64,000 nucleotides of DNA from Chlamydia ibidis 10-1398/6 (lineage in GTDB: Bacteria > Chlamydiota > Chlamydiia > Chlamydiales > Chlamydiaceae), in NCBI RefSeq assembly GCF_000454725.1, contig NZ_APJW01000001.1, positions 310,001 through 374,000 of the forward strand, in the 5' to 3' direction. A program made the position numbers and the translations under genes. Below, in pieces: positions 44,607-54,017 of this stretch. Position 1 is the stretch's first letter; each line of letters begins with the position of its first letter. The notes beneath the pieces were generated by a model. The model saw nothing but the letters and a program-made list of their open reading frames with translations, made no database searches and was not told the origin of the DNA.

Positions 44607-47603
44607 AAAATGCAGCATAGCACCAGATTTTAAGTAGTTAGTTAGGGTTGTCGATGATAGACTTCCTTGATAATTCACAGATATACTCAAGTGTTTAAGA
44701 ATTTGGGTTTGATTTCCTAGCTTTATTGCTAAAGTATTTCGTGATATTGGGGTACCCTCATCTATCCATGATCCTTTACTAACAATCAGTGTTGTTGCTA
44801 TTTTAGGCTGTTTTAAATAACCAACAGGTTGATAGGCAAGTTCACATTCCCAGGTTGTCGGTAATCTACCATTACTACAGCAAATTTGAGCAAAGATACC
44901 CATAGGTATAGAAATGTGGTACAAAGGGCTATCAGTTGCAAATTGTCTTACGTAATCTCCAGATTCTAAGAACGAAGAAACAACTCCTCGTAGTGCTAGT
45001 ACTTCTACAAAAGGTATGACAGTGAGATCACGAACCTTTTGTAAAGGTAAAGAAAAGTTAACAGATCCAGCACAACTATGACTATAAAATTTACCTTCAG
45101 ATTGTTTATTGTTTTCAGTGTATAGGGTTTTCATATTATGAGAACCATAGCTCATAGCACTATTAATGGTAGTAATGAGTCTACCATGTAGCCATGGCAT
45201 CCGGAGCTGAACACCACCCACATAGTTTTTAGAATTGACTTTGTTGTCGGTCTCTTTATTTTTTAAGTTGGAGAATATTTGAGCAAAGTTGAAAGCACAG
45301 CGATGACCGATTTCCGATTGTATAGAGGAACTGGCGGAGTATCCTGCGGCGTTTGCATGAAACCCTGGTAGAGAGTCCCTACTTTGCTGTCTTGTGAGGA
45401 TGCCTAAAGCTTGACCCCTGACATCTCCAAAAGAAGAATTTTCACATTCCGAAATAGAAGGAAGAGAACGCATACTAGCCACAGTAGTATAGAAATCTTT
45501 CCATAAGGTATTAGCAACTAGTGTAGTTCTGTATTTCGGATCGGGAATATAACCAACATATGCCCAATCAGCATAGAGTACTCTGTAGTGGTTATTTGCC
45601 GTTTCGTATGTAGATCCTTGTGTTGTTGTATACTCATGCCAATAAGGTGACCATACACCCTGATGGCCGTAATGTTTGGTATGGTTAACTGCACCAACAT
45701 CAAATTCACTGATATTGATACTATAATTAGGTATAGTTTTAGTTTGCAGACTTTCAGTATGAGTTTCTTCACTATGACTATTTATTCGTGCAGCATTTTT
45801 GTCCGTGTCTATAAGGTAAAGAAGAGGAATATGGGTTCTGCTATGCGACAGATCTAAGGAGTCATACGGAGATTCATTTTCTTCATTTAAGAAGGTCAAT
45901 GGTCCTGAAATAGTAATTGTTGGATTAGTATCGGGGATGAAGGAGCCTCTATTATTCAAGGGTGTAACAAAGATTTTTGCTGGTTTTGCACTGGATTTTA
46001 GGAATGTAGGTAAGTTTAATGCGAGACCATTAATTGTGATGCTGCAACCTTGACTAGTTATTCTTGGAGTAACAAGGAGTGTAGGACTGTCTTCTACTTC
46101 TATAGATTCCGATAGGTTTTGTTGATTTTGGAATGTTTGGATTGTTGATATGCTGCTTGCGCTGCCTAAACGTACGAAACTACCTGAGGTTTGATTGAAT
46201 TTATAGAAAGCCGCTCCTGCTCTGTCTTCAATAGCTAATACTCCACGTTGAAGATTCGTCGTATTTCTTAGTTTAGACGTCAAGTTGTCGGCATCCGTGA
46301 TACTTTCAGAGGTGTACGCTGCCGAAAATAGGACTATACCTTGATGTTCGGGATTTGGGTTAATAGCGAGGGGAATACTCGTAGTATGTTCATGTTGGAT
46401 AGGATCGTAGAATCTTACGCAATAGTTCTTCCTTGCGCCAAGTTGTAAAGTAGTGTTTGGTGTACAATGAATAGCGTTGCGGCAAGTGTAATTAGTAAAT
46501 ACGCTATTATTCTCAAAAACAATATCTCCGTATTCGGCAAAAAGCTTCGCTGTACCACTGTTTTGAAGAATGATACCCGCTCCCCAATTAGCATGGTTAT
46601 TTGTAAAATATACTGGCCCACTACTCTGAATAGTTAAGTTAACGACGGATAGAGCCCCACCTTGTTTAGAGGCAAAATTATCTTGGAAATACACAGCTCC
46701 AGGATTGTCTATAATATTTAAAGCAGAAGAGCAGCGAATAGCTCCACCAGATGCTTCGTTATTGGAAATTTTATAAAAACTAGATTTATTATTTCTAAAG
46801 TAAATATTGGATGTATTTTTTTTAATATTGATGGTACTGCATTGGCATGCTCCACCGTCTATCGCTTGGTTTGAAATAAAGTAGATAGGGCCACAATTTT
46901 GCAATATATCAAAAGTGTCAGTGCAGATTGCTCCACCATTAGATTCACTTGCTAATAATCTCGTTGTGAAATTATTCACAAAAGCAATTGGAGCGGAATT
47001 ATTTGTGATTGTACAATTAGTTTTTGCTAGGATAGCTCCGCCGTTTTGTGATGTGGAGTTTTGTCCAAAATATATTGATCCTCGATTATTGTTAATTTGA
47101 CAGTTATCGCAATAAATTACTCCGCCACCTACTGCCTGAATACTTTGATCTTGCCAGGAAACCGTAGTTCTTAAGGATTTGTTATCGATGAAGTATTGGT
47201 TCGCAGGGTTATTTTGTATGCATACATTTGTAGTTGCACTGATTAGTCCTCCAGCTACCGGAGAAGAATTAGAAACGAAGCACACATAGCCGGTATTGTC
47301 CTCTAGCGTCACACTATCGCCAGTAATAGTGCTTTTTAGGGAATAATCAAGAGCACAATAAAGGTTTTGATACCGATTAATAAGCAAATTTCCACTACTT
47401 AATGCAGTAAGACCATGCAGATTGTTCTTAGGAAGGAGTTTCTCTGTTTCTAAATATTTTGGCAGCTGAGGGAACAATTTGTCTATCATATCCCTAGGAA
47501 TCGACGGAGGGAGAGTAGAAGAAGTTTTTCCATACACTATTGGAGAAAGCAGAAATGACGATACATAGATAATAGGATAAAGAAATAAACGGAGTGTTTT
47601 CAT
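44604..47603 (-). CDS. Polymorphic membrane protein, E/F type
   Basis: A 999-residue autotransporter. Signal peptide LRLFLYPIIYVSSFLLSP; passenger with multiple GGAI/GGAL and FxxN motifs (for example SGGAIRCSSALN, QGGALSVVN). A PMP middle domain with LWKDFYTTVASM follows, then an autotransporter barrel ending SGAMLHF with a C-terminal Phe. The C-terminal segment NYQGSLSSTTLTNYLKSG resembles C. trachomatis PmpE. Pmp proteins are surface adhesins that vary between strains. The upstream gene ends 16 bases before its start, so the two Pmp genes form one transcript. Confidence 0.92.
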   Translation of the reverse strand: MKTLRLFLYPIIYVSSFLLSPIVYGKTSSTLPPSIPRDMIDKLFPQLPKYLETEKLLPKNNLHGLTALSSGNLLINRYQNLYCALDYSLKSTITGDSVTLEDNTGYVCFVSNSSPVAGGLISATTNVCIQNNPANQYFIDNKSLRTTVSWQDQSIQAVGGGVIYCDNCQINNNRGSIYFGQNSTSQNGGAILAKTNCTITNNSAPIAFVNNFTTRLLASESNGGAICTDTFDILQNCGPIYFISNQAIDGGACQCSTINIKKNTSNIYFRNNKSSFYKISNNEASGGAIRCSSALNIIDNPGAVYFQDNFASKQGGALSVVNLTIQSSGPVYFTNNHANWGAGIILQNSGTAKLFAEYGDIVFENNSVFTNYTCRNAIHCTPNTTLQLGARKNYCVRFYDPIQHEHTTSIPLAINPNPEHQGIVLFSAAYTSESITDADNLTSKLRNTTNLQRGVLAIEDRAGAAFYKFNQTSGSFVRLGSASSISTIQTFQNQQNLSESIEVEDSPTLLVTPRITSQGCSITINGLALNLPTFLKSSAKPAKIFVTPLNNRGSFIPDTNPTITISGPLTFLNEENESPYDSLDLSHSRTHIPLLYLIDTDKNAARINSHSEETHTESLQTKTIPNYSINISEFDVGAVNHTKHYGHQGVWSPYWHEYTTTQGSTYETANNHYRVLYADWAYVGYIPDPKYRTTLVANTLWKDFYTTVASMRSLPSISECENSSFGDVRGQALGILTRQQSRDSLPGFHANAAGYSASSSIQSEIGHRCAFNFAQIFSNLKNKETDNKVNSKNYVGGVQLRMPWLHGRLITTINSAMSYGSHNMKTLYTENNKQSEGKFYSHSCAGSVNFSLPLQKVRDLTVIPFVEVLALRGVVSSFLESGDYVRQFATDSPLYHISIPMGIFAQICCSNGRLPTTWECELAYQPVGYLKQPKIATTLIVSKGSWIDEGTPISRNTLAIKLGNQTQILKHLSISVNYQGSLSSTTLTNYLKSGAMLHF

Positions 47604-47619
47604 GGATCTACTTTATTTT

Positions 47620-50600
47620 CTAGAATCTTATAGTGCTTCCTACATTTAGGTATTGACTCAATGTCGTTTTGGACCAATTCCCATGGTAGTTAATAAACAT
47701 GTCCATATGGCTAAACAGAGATGTCGTATTGCTTAGTTCTACAGAGATGGTATGTCGGTTTATTTCGGTTCCATTTGTGATCCAAGAACCATTGCTAACG
47801 TTTCTTATTCCTTCCACTTTGGGTTTATGTAAGTATACGTTAGGCATATAAGCTAGTTGGCACTTCCATGAAGAGGGGAGGTGAGTATGTCTAGTCACTT
47901 GTCCATATAGACCTATCGGGAGATTCATATAAATTAGAGGAGATAGTGTGGAGAATTTTCTTGTAAGGTCACCAATCTCTTCGATTTTTGACTGTGTAGC
48001 GCCTATTGCATAGAGCTTTATAAATGGATGTAAAGTAATATTTGGCTTAAAGATTCCTGGAGACAAAAAGAACGCTATCTCAGAACCCAGAGTAGAACTA
48101 TGGAAATTACCGGAAGACTTCTGGTCATTGCTGTAAGAATTCTTCAATAGGTTATTTCCGTAAGCGTATGCTAGGGACATAGTGGTCAGTAGACGCTCAT
48201 GAAGCCAGGGCATGCGAATATGTGTTCCACAGAAATAAGAAGAGTAATGTAATCTGTGGTTGGATTCTTTTTCTTTAGCCCGCGAGGATAGTTGTGCAAA
48301 CGCTAGAGCAAAACCATGACCAGTGGTAGATGCAGAACCGGCTTTTGCAAAATATCCGGCAGAGTGCATCCGGAAACCTTTACGGCCATTAACATTTTTT
48401 TGGTTTGCTAATAAGGTAGCTCCTCCACCTGTGATATTTGCTATTGCTCCGGTTGTTTCTGAATAGGGCAGTGTTTTTAACCCTAAGAGCATAGTATAAC
48501 TGTTTTGCCACAAGGAGTTGGCTACAAATTCTCCTCGATATAAGGGGTTAACAACATATGTTTTTGGCATCCAATCAACATAGAGAAACTTGTGGCGTTT
48601 ATTAGCCGTATTTATAGTAGTCCCCCCAGAGGTCATATATTCATGCCAATAGGGTGACCAGATGCCTTGGTAGCCATAATGATTCCCATTATTTATGGTG
48701 TTAATGTCCAGATTTGTGGTAGTGATTTTCGATGTGCTGTTATCGCATAGGTATAACAAGGGAATAGATTTTAGCGGTTTAGATAGATCTATACTATCAT
48801 AAGGATCTGTATTTTCGTCGTTTAGGAATTGTAAAGACCCGGAAATAGTAATTGTAGGATTAGTATCTTCAGAAGCTGTATTATCACTCACTGAAGGATA
48901 TACCCAAATTTTTGCTGGTTTAGCATCGGGTTTTAGAAGAGAAGGAAGATGTAATCCTAAATTAGTAATATTTATATTGGCTGGTGTATTTTCGCTGACT
49001 TCTATTGCTTTATTTGTTGTGCGAATGACGCCAGAATTTCCTAAACGGACGCAGGTATTGGCTTGCTGTGAGAAGTTGTATAATCCCAGTATAGCTTTAT
49101 CTTCAACAGCTAAAACTCCATGAGATAATATCGCTGGATTGCATATTTCTGTAAAAAAATTAGCAAGCTCAGCATGCTCAGGGACGGTGTAGGAAGAGAA
49201 TACAATAGTTCCTGTTTGGAAGGTCTCTGGGTTTAACTCCACTTGACGTCCTGACTGTGTTTGATGCCCGTTTTCTATAGGATCATAAAATACAATTTTC
49301 CTTCCTTCTCGAGCCCCTATTTTAATGTACATGTTAGTGGCGCTATGTATAGAGTTCCTATAGGAGCTAGTTCCTGCATAGGCATAATTGTTATTAAAGA
49401 TGATATCCCCATAATCTGCATAAAGCGTGATCGACGATGTGTATGGGGATGCTAGTTTTCTGGCAAAAAGAGCCCCTCCGTATAGACCTCCATTGTTTAA
49501 GAAAAACATGGGGCCGTTTTCTTTAATAACGATATCTCGTGCACAAATTGCCCCGCCATTACGTTTACAGTTATTGTTTTTAAAAATTATTCCTGCATGA
49601 TTGTTTGTTATATTTGCTGTAGCAGCAAGAATAGCTCCTCCGCCGAAATCACCCTTCTGATTTGCGAATTGAGCGTATTCATACAAAAAACCTGAGTTGT
49701 TCTCGAAGACAATTAGTCCGGTATTGGATGTAATATTTAATGTCCAGCAGGAAATCGCTCCTCCCATTCCTGCATCATTTTCTGCAAATTTAACTAGGTG
49801 TTTATTGTTAGAAATTGTACATGAGCTTGCTGCTATTGCTCCTCCATAGTTTATTTCTGCTAGATCTGGAGGAGTGGAATTTCCTGGATTATTGACTCTA
49901 GGAGAAGGAGTGAGACTACCTATATCGTCAGGAGAAGAAGACAGATTCTTAGGATTTTCTAACACGTGGAGGGAGTTTGATACAGTTTCTGTTTTTAGTA
50001 CACCGTTTGATGTTCTTGTATCAATGGATTCTGGATCTAGTTTTACAAATCCAGATCTGGTGGCATAACTTATTCTAGTAAGAAGTTTGTTATTTTGTAG
50101 GATAATTGGGCCAGAATTTCCTGTAATTTCTACATTTCTTAGAGCGAAGATAGCTCCACCGGTGCGTAAACCGAAATTGGAGAGGAAAGCACAGATTCCT
50201 TTGTTGTTGGATATTATTAAGTCTCTGCAACAAATGGCTCCGCCTTTTGCTCCATTAAAACTTGAGAACCATTCTGGAGTATTGATATAGTTATTAAAAA
50301 AGCAGCAAAGGTGATCATTATTGCTGATGGTACACCGCCCGCCCGAGTTACTATAGGCGTGAATTGCCCCACCGCTTTCTCTACAGCTATTGCTATTAAA
50401 TATTATAGGGCCAGATATCTTATCAATAGTAACGTTGTCACAGAGAATAGCCCCGCCGTTGTTGTACTTATAGTAATTTTTGGCTATAAAATATTTTTTT
50501 CCACAGATATCTACATTCCCGTTAGATTGATCCAGCAATCCGTTAATATCTGTATAGCTTCTGCCTTGTAGATAGGCTTTCTCAAGATAATCTATATATA

Positions 50601-50739
50601 ACCATGTGGAGATTGTGGGTATGTTATCGAAGTCCAGTAATTCTGAGGAGCGCGAGGACTCTTTGGATAAAGAGCAAGAGCAATATCCTAGAATACTGGC
50701 AATAGTGCAAACTGTAAAAGAACGGAAATAGGGAAACAT
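47620..50739 (-). CDS. Polymorphic membrane protein, E/F type
   Basis: A 1039-residue autotransporter with a short signal region (FTVCTIASILGYCSCS). The passenger holds many GGAI motifs with FxxN partners (for example GGAIHAYSNSGG, NGGAICARDIVI). A PMP middle domain carries LWQNSYTMLLGLK, and the barrel ends YLNVGSTIRF. GFRMHSAGYFAK and NYHGNWSKTTLSQYLNVG match the PmpE pattern, like the gene downstream. The two are tandem duplicates in the same operon. A potential promoter region lies upstream of 50739, where two putative outer-membrane protein genes begin. Confidence 0.92.
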   Translation of the reverse strand: MFPYFRSFTVCTIASILGYCSCSLSKESSRSSELLDFDNIPTISTWLYIDYLEKAYLQGRSYTDINGLLDQSNGNVDICGKKYFIAKNYYKYNNGGAILCDNVTIDKISGPIIFNSNSCRESGGAIHAYSNSGGRCTISNNDHLCCFFNNYINTPEWFSSFNGAKGGAICCRDLIISNNKGICAFLSNFGLRTGGAIFALRNVEITGNSGPIILQNNKLLTRISYATRSGFVKLDPESIDTRTSNGVLKTETVSNSLHVLENPKNLSSSPDDIGSLTPSPRVNNPGNSTPPDLAEINYGGAIAASSCTISNNKHLVKFAENDAGMGGAISCWTLNITSNTGLIVFENNSGFLYEYAQFANQKGDFGGGAILAATANITNNHAGIIFKNNNCKRNGGAICARDIVIKENGPMFFLNNGGLYGGALFARKLASPYTSSITLYADYGDIIFNNNYAYAGTSSYRNSIHSATNMYIKIGAREGRKIVFYDPIENGHQTQSGRQVELNPETFQTGTIVFSSYTVPEHAELANFFTEICNPAILSHGVLAVEDKAILGLYNFSQQANTCVRLGNSGVIRTTNKAIEVSENTPANINITNLGLHLPSLLKPDAKPAKIWVYPSVSDNTASEDTNPTITISGSLQFLNDENTDPYDSIDLSKPLKSIPLLYLCDNSTSKITTTNLDINTINNGNHYGYQGIWSPYWHEYMTSGGTTINTANKRHKFLYVDWMPKTYVVNPLYRGEFVANSLWQNSYTMLLGLKTLPYSETTGAIANITGGGATLLANQKNVNGRKGFRMHSAGYFAKAGSASTTGHGFALAFAQLSSRAKEKESNHRLHYSSYFCGTHIRMPWLHERLLTTMSLAYAYGNNLLKNSYSNDQKSSGNFHSSTLGSEIAFFLSPGIFKPNITLHPFIKLYAIGATQSKIEEIGDLTRKFSTLSPLIYMNLPIGLYGQVTRHTHLPSSWKCQLAYMPNVYLHKPKVEGIRNVSNGSWITNGTEINRHTISVELSNTTSLFSHMDMFINYHGNWSKTTLSQYLNVGSTIRF

Positions 50740-50905
50740 AGAGACAAAACATCAAGTCCGTATGATATCCCCTATATGCTAATGGAATGTAGATTGTCTA
50801 GAATTTTATCAGAATAGTTTGCTTCTTAAAGATAGCATGGAACTGAAGGATCCATACGTTATAGATAAGAAAGAAGTTCTTAGTTTTTTTAAGAACGTAG
50901 CATTG

Positions 50906-51967
50906 TCAAAAACGCAAGCTCGTATTGAGTCTTAAAGAATTATACAACGTTGTTAGAGATAGATCAATGTTGTAATCTAAAGAAATAAAGCAATAGGGAA
51001 AAGGACGGATCTGTAAGTGGTTAAGAACAGAAAAATAATGTTTACTTGGGGAAGTTGCTGATGCTAAGTAATACGGATTTTCACAGTATGCCACAAAGCA
51101 ATCCGACTTGGGATTTTGACGTAATACAGTCGGAGTGTAACACATTTCCATAGTAGCAAAGACTGGCAGAGACTGTCCATAAGAGGCTACTAATGTTGCT
51201 CCGATGGGTGTAGTCATTTCTATGAGAGGCTGATGTTCATTAGTACTTGCTGTGGAGATATTTTCAGAAACAAGAATTTCAAAGCGTGCAAAAGGAAGAA
51301 AATAAACACCGGTGAGTCTAGAGGGTAGAAGATACCAAGACATAGATGCTCCTAGAGTGAGAGTATCCATAATGTGTTTACTTTCACTTAGAAATCCTGA
51401 GACATGTTGACCCACAAGTCCCGTAGCTTGTTCTGTGATAAAGAATCCCTTATCTAAAGAGACAAGATCCATGTAAAAAGTGCATGAGTTATATGTAGAA
51501 CAACAGTAACGCTCTGTATCTTTATCTTTAGGAAGAATACTTAGACTTATATGTCTACCGGCAGCAATTCCTATTTTTATACGATCGGCATTTGTATACG
51601 AAATAGAGGCCATGCTTTCTTTTTCTCCACACATATACCGTGTATTTTTTTGTGAAGGATCTAACTGCATGGAAGAAAAAGCTCCTACATATAAGTCTGT
51701 ACTAAAATTATTAGGAGCACAAGATAGACTCTCTTTACTTAAGTGGCACTTTCTCATAGCAAATTGAGCAAGATGTGCCGATTGCCAGAATGTCTCTGTA
51801 CAAAAGTTTCCTTCTTCCTTCGAGTCCACTTGCATAAGTTTTAAGAGTTCTAAGATTTCTGGTACTGAGGGAAAAACTTCGTATTGCGTGTCAGCAAAAG
51901 ATTGTGCAGATACTATCTTTAAAGTTGTTAGCGCTAAAGCAAAGTATTTTTTCATCTGAGACCACAT
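50906..51967 (-). CDS. Putative outer-membrane protein (MOMP-like size), paralogue of the next gene
   Basis: A 353-residue protein with a signal peptide (KKYFALALTTLKIVSAQSFA) from ATG at 51955 or 51967. Its beta-rich sequence contains several Cys and ends in the aromatic NTSLRF. ATLVASYGQSLPVFATMEMCYTP and ISLDYNIDLSLTTLYNSLRL resemble barrel strands. Length and end suggest an outer-membrane barrel, but I cannot name a family. A similar gene lies just upstream on the same strand (52318-53406); both end in Phe. They sit inside the Pmp cluster. Confidence 0.7.
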   Translation of the reverse strand: MWSQMKKYFALALTTLKIVSAQSFADTQYEVFPSVPEILELLKLMQVDSKEEGNFCTETFWQSAHLAQFAMRKCHLSKESLSCAPNNFSTDLYVGAFSSMQLDPSQKNTRYMCGEKESMASISYTNADRIKIGIAAGRHISLSILPKDKDTERYCCSTYNSCTFYMDLVSLDKGFFITEQATGLVGQHVSGFLSESKHIMDTLTLGASMSWYLLPSRLTGVYFLPFARFEILVSENISTASTNEHQPLIEMTTPIGATLVASYGQSLPVFATMEMCYTPTVLRQNPKSDCFVAYCENPYYLASATSPSKHYFSVLNHLQIRPFPYCFISLDYNIDLSLTTLYNSLRLNTSLRF

Positions 51968-52317
51968 GCAACATTCTCTAGTTTTTCTACTTTAATATTG
52001 TTCAGTACTTAGGAGGATATTTAAGCCTATATATGTAGGAATCGTAATAACTACCTCCCCTTAAAGGATCTAACTGCCTAGATCTAGCCTAAGGGATAGA
52101 AGGATGCTTCCTGCCTAATTTGTTCTATGTTTTCGATATAAAGAAACAAGTAGAGCCTATTTGCTATAGGTGAAAACACAGGAGAATACACTATGCTATT
52201 AGTGGAGAAAATCTCTATGTGAAAGATTTTATATTAGTTGTGGGGAAAAAGAAATAGCGAGAGGAAAGACATCCTTCTCGCTATTAAAATGAACTGCAAT
52301 AGATACTGTACTATAAG
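51968..52317. other. Intergenic region with a terminator hairpin
   Basis: The 350-base gap between the two putative outer-membrane protein genes holds no ORF of note. A hairpin at 52253-52285 (10-bp perfect arms AATAGCGAGA/TCTCGCTATT plus an inner GGA/TCC) is followed on the minus strand by TTTCTTTTTCCCC and terminates the 52318 gene. The rest presumably holds the promoter of the downstream gene. Confidence 0.75.
52241..52285 (-). terminator. Rho-independent terminator of the 52318 gene
   Basis: Arms 52253-52262 and 52276-52285 form a perfect 10-bp stem with an internal GGA/TCC extension; a T-rich run follows on the minus strand. It lies 32 bp after the stop codon. Confidence 0.8.
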
Positions 52318-53406
52318 TTAGAAGAGATATTTTAACTCTGCTTGTGCACAATGTGCTTGGGATTTGCCAGAAATATCACAACGATAACTTACTTTCGATG
52401 CGACAGATTCTGACCAAAGCATTTCGTTTTTAATACTTAATTTTAATAATGCTGCATCAGCTATGTAAGAGCTAATTTTAGCATCTTTTGTATAAGCATT
52501 AGCCCGAACAACCGGAGCAATACTGGCTTCTGCTTCCCACAAAGAAGGAACACAAATTTCTAGTATACTGTAAGAAATTTGGAACCCAGAAGGATAGGCT
52601 ACAGAGGTATTGGGTGTATAGTTAGCGACGTCAGTAGTTACTTTTTCGCTGGTTGTTTGTGCTCTAGCAGAAATAAATGGAGCGATATTCAAGTTTTCAC
52701 AAATTTGTATAGGGAAGTAGAAAGCTAATCCCGTATTTAAAGTATGGCTGTTTTTAGAAGGGGTAACTTTTTTCTTCGCAGGTACAACTAACTTTGCATC
52801 TTGGTCCCCGTTAGTATTTTCATCAGAGAGAATATTTCTGGGTTCAATGGGAAGAGAAGAAACTGCGGGAAGATCAATCTTATTCAAAGAGTAGGCTGTA
52901 TCAGCAGCAACGATAAATCTACCATGGAATAGAGAAACGTTTCCATTGATTCCGACTATATAGTGCTTAGAGAAAATAGAAGATACATCATCTTTATGCT
53001 TAGCAACTTGTTCTGCAGCAGTTATTCCTAAGCTGTACCAATCACAGGAAGTATAATCTAGATTGAAAATTGCCCCGCTGCTTAATGTTGCATATTGGGT
53101 ATTTAATTCAGAATCCTTAGATTGCTTATAAAACGCAGAGCCTGCTGCTGTTCCTGAGAAGCCACAGAGGTGGATCGACAAGCTTTGAGCAGAAGGAAAT
53201 GTGGGATACAAAGTAGTCTGGACAATGTCGCCCGATTGGGCTAAAGCATAAGCATATAGGTCACTAGTGGCTACGGCTTGCTCTTCTTTTCGGATGATTT
53301 CTTCTGCACTTATTTGTACTGCAGCTTCTTCAGCCTGAGCAGTATGAAAATTTGTGAATAAAAAAGAAGAAAGTGCTATAAAGTATTTAGTTAATTTGGA
53401 TCCCAT
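52318..53406 (-). CDS. Putative outer-membrane protein, paralogue of the previous gene
   Basis: A 362-residue protein with a signal peptide (KYFIALSSFLFTNFHTAQA). A helical segment follows (EEIIRKEEQAVATSDLYAYAL), then a beta-rich body such as LYPTFPSAQSLSIHLCGFSG and LAFYFPIQICENLNIAPFIS. It ends in AELKYLF, an aromatic end typical of outer-membrane barrels. Several Cys are present, as expected for chlamydial envelope proteins. No named family is recognised. The start is ATG at 53406. Confidence 0.7.
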   Translation of the reverse strand: MGSKLTKYFIALSSFLFTNFHTAQAEEAAVQISAEEIIRKEEQAVATSDLYAYALAQSGDIVQTTLYPTFPSAQSLSIHLCGFSGTAAGSAFYKQSKDSELNTQYATLSSGAIFNLDYTSCDWYSLGITAAEQVAKHKDDVSSIFSKHYIVGINGNVSLFHGRFIVAADTAYSLNKIDLPAVSSLPIEPRNILSDENTNGDQDAKLVVPAKKKVTPSKNSHTLNTGLAFYFPIQICENLNIAPFISARAQTTSEKVTTDVANYTPNTSVAYPSGFQISYSILEICVPSLWEAEASIAPVVRANAYTKDAKISSYIADAALLKLSIKNEMLWSESVASKVSYRCDISGKSQAHCAQAELKYLF

Positions 53407-54017
53407 AATACCTGTTGTTCTGGTTATTTAGTTCGTAAAAAGTGTCTCCAAATTTTCTGGGAAAAATTGAGCATACTGTCTGGAATAAGCCACGGCAATG
53501 GCGTTATTCCAGACGCGTGCATTGGAAGCACTCAGGGGAGAGGTTTCTGCACGATTTTCTTGCTAAATTAATATGCTCTCACCATACGAAGGGAACTTCG
53601 CACGGATTTGTTTTTCCGCGTCTAATCTAAAAGAACCAAGACCTTACTTGCTTTTGCCGAAGAAAAAGACTCTATCTTTTAGATTTCGTTGGATGTTTTG
53701 CAAACAATCTACATATAGAGGAAGATTTTTGGAATACTTTCGTTGCGTTCTTTTTCTCACGAAGATTAGAGATTTTCTTCTGAAATCCTTCCAGAACGTA
53801 TTCTCATCTATTTCTTGAGAGGAGAATTTTTTTTCCTGAACGAGAAATTTTTTCTGATTTTAAAACAGACACTTTGCATATTTTCTTATCATTCAATGAT
53901 GAAAGACACGTCTAGTCTTGCGACAAAATCTTCAAAAGAACGCACGAAAGTTAGTTGGAAGTAAAATTTTTAACAAGCAAAAAGGAAACTCTTCTCTTGA
54001 GCTTCCCATAGTTTATT
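53407..54017. other. Gene-free region (611 bases) with two hairpins
   Basis: No supported gene lies here. A strong hairpin at 53478-53514 (GTCTGGAATAA with TTATTCCAGAC, 11 bp, plus an inner GCC/GGC) is followed on the minus strand by CAATTTTTCCC. A second hairpin at 53984-54006 terminates the Pmp gene upstream. An open minus frame at 53644-53859 has no usual start codon and is not counted as a gene. Confidence 0.65.
53979..54006 (-). terminator. Rho-independent terminator after the Pmp gene at 54018
   Basis: On the minus strand GGAAGCTC (54006-53999) pairs with GAGTTTCC (53991-53984) with one GU pair, and TTTTT follows directly. It lies 11 bp past the stop codon. Confidence 0.85.

Noticed and set aside
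50876-50896. Inverted repeat GTTCTTA/TAAGAAC after the 50906 gene as a terminator
   Set aside because: The stem is only 7 bp and AT-rich, with no clear T-run on the minus strand; support is too weak to list.
53644-53859. Open minus-strand frame of 71 codons in the gap before the 52318 gene
   Set aside because: It has no ATG/GTG/TTG at its start, and a plus-strand frame of similar length overlaps it. AT-rich sequence explains both.
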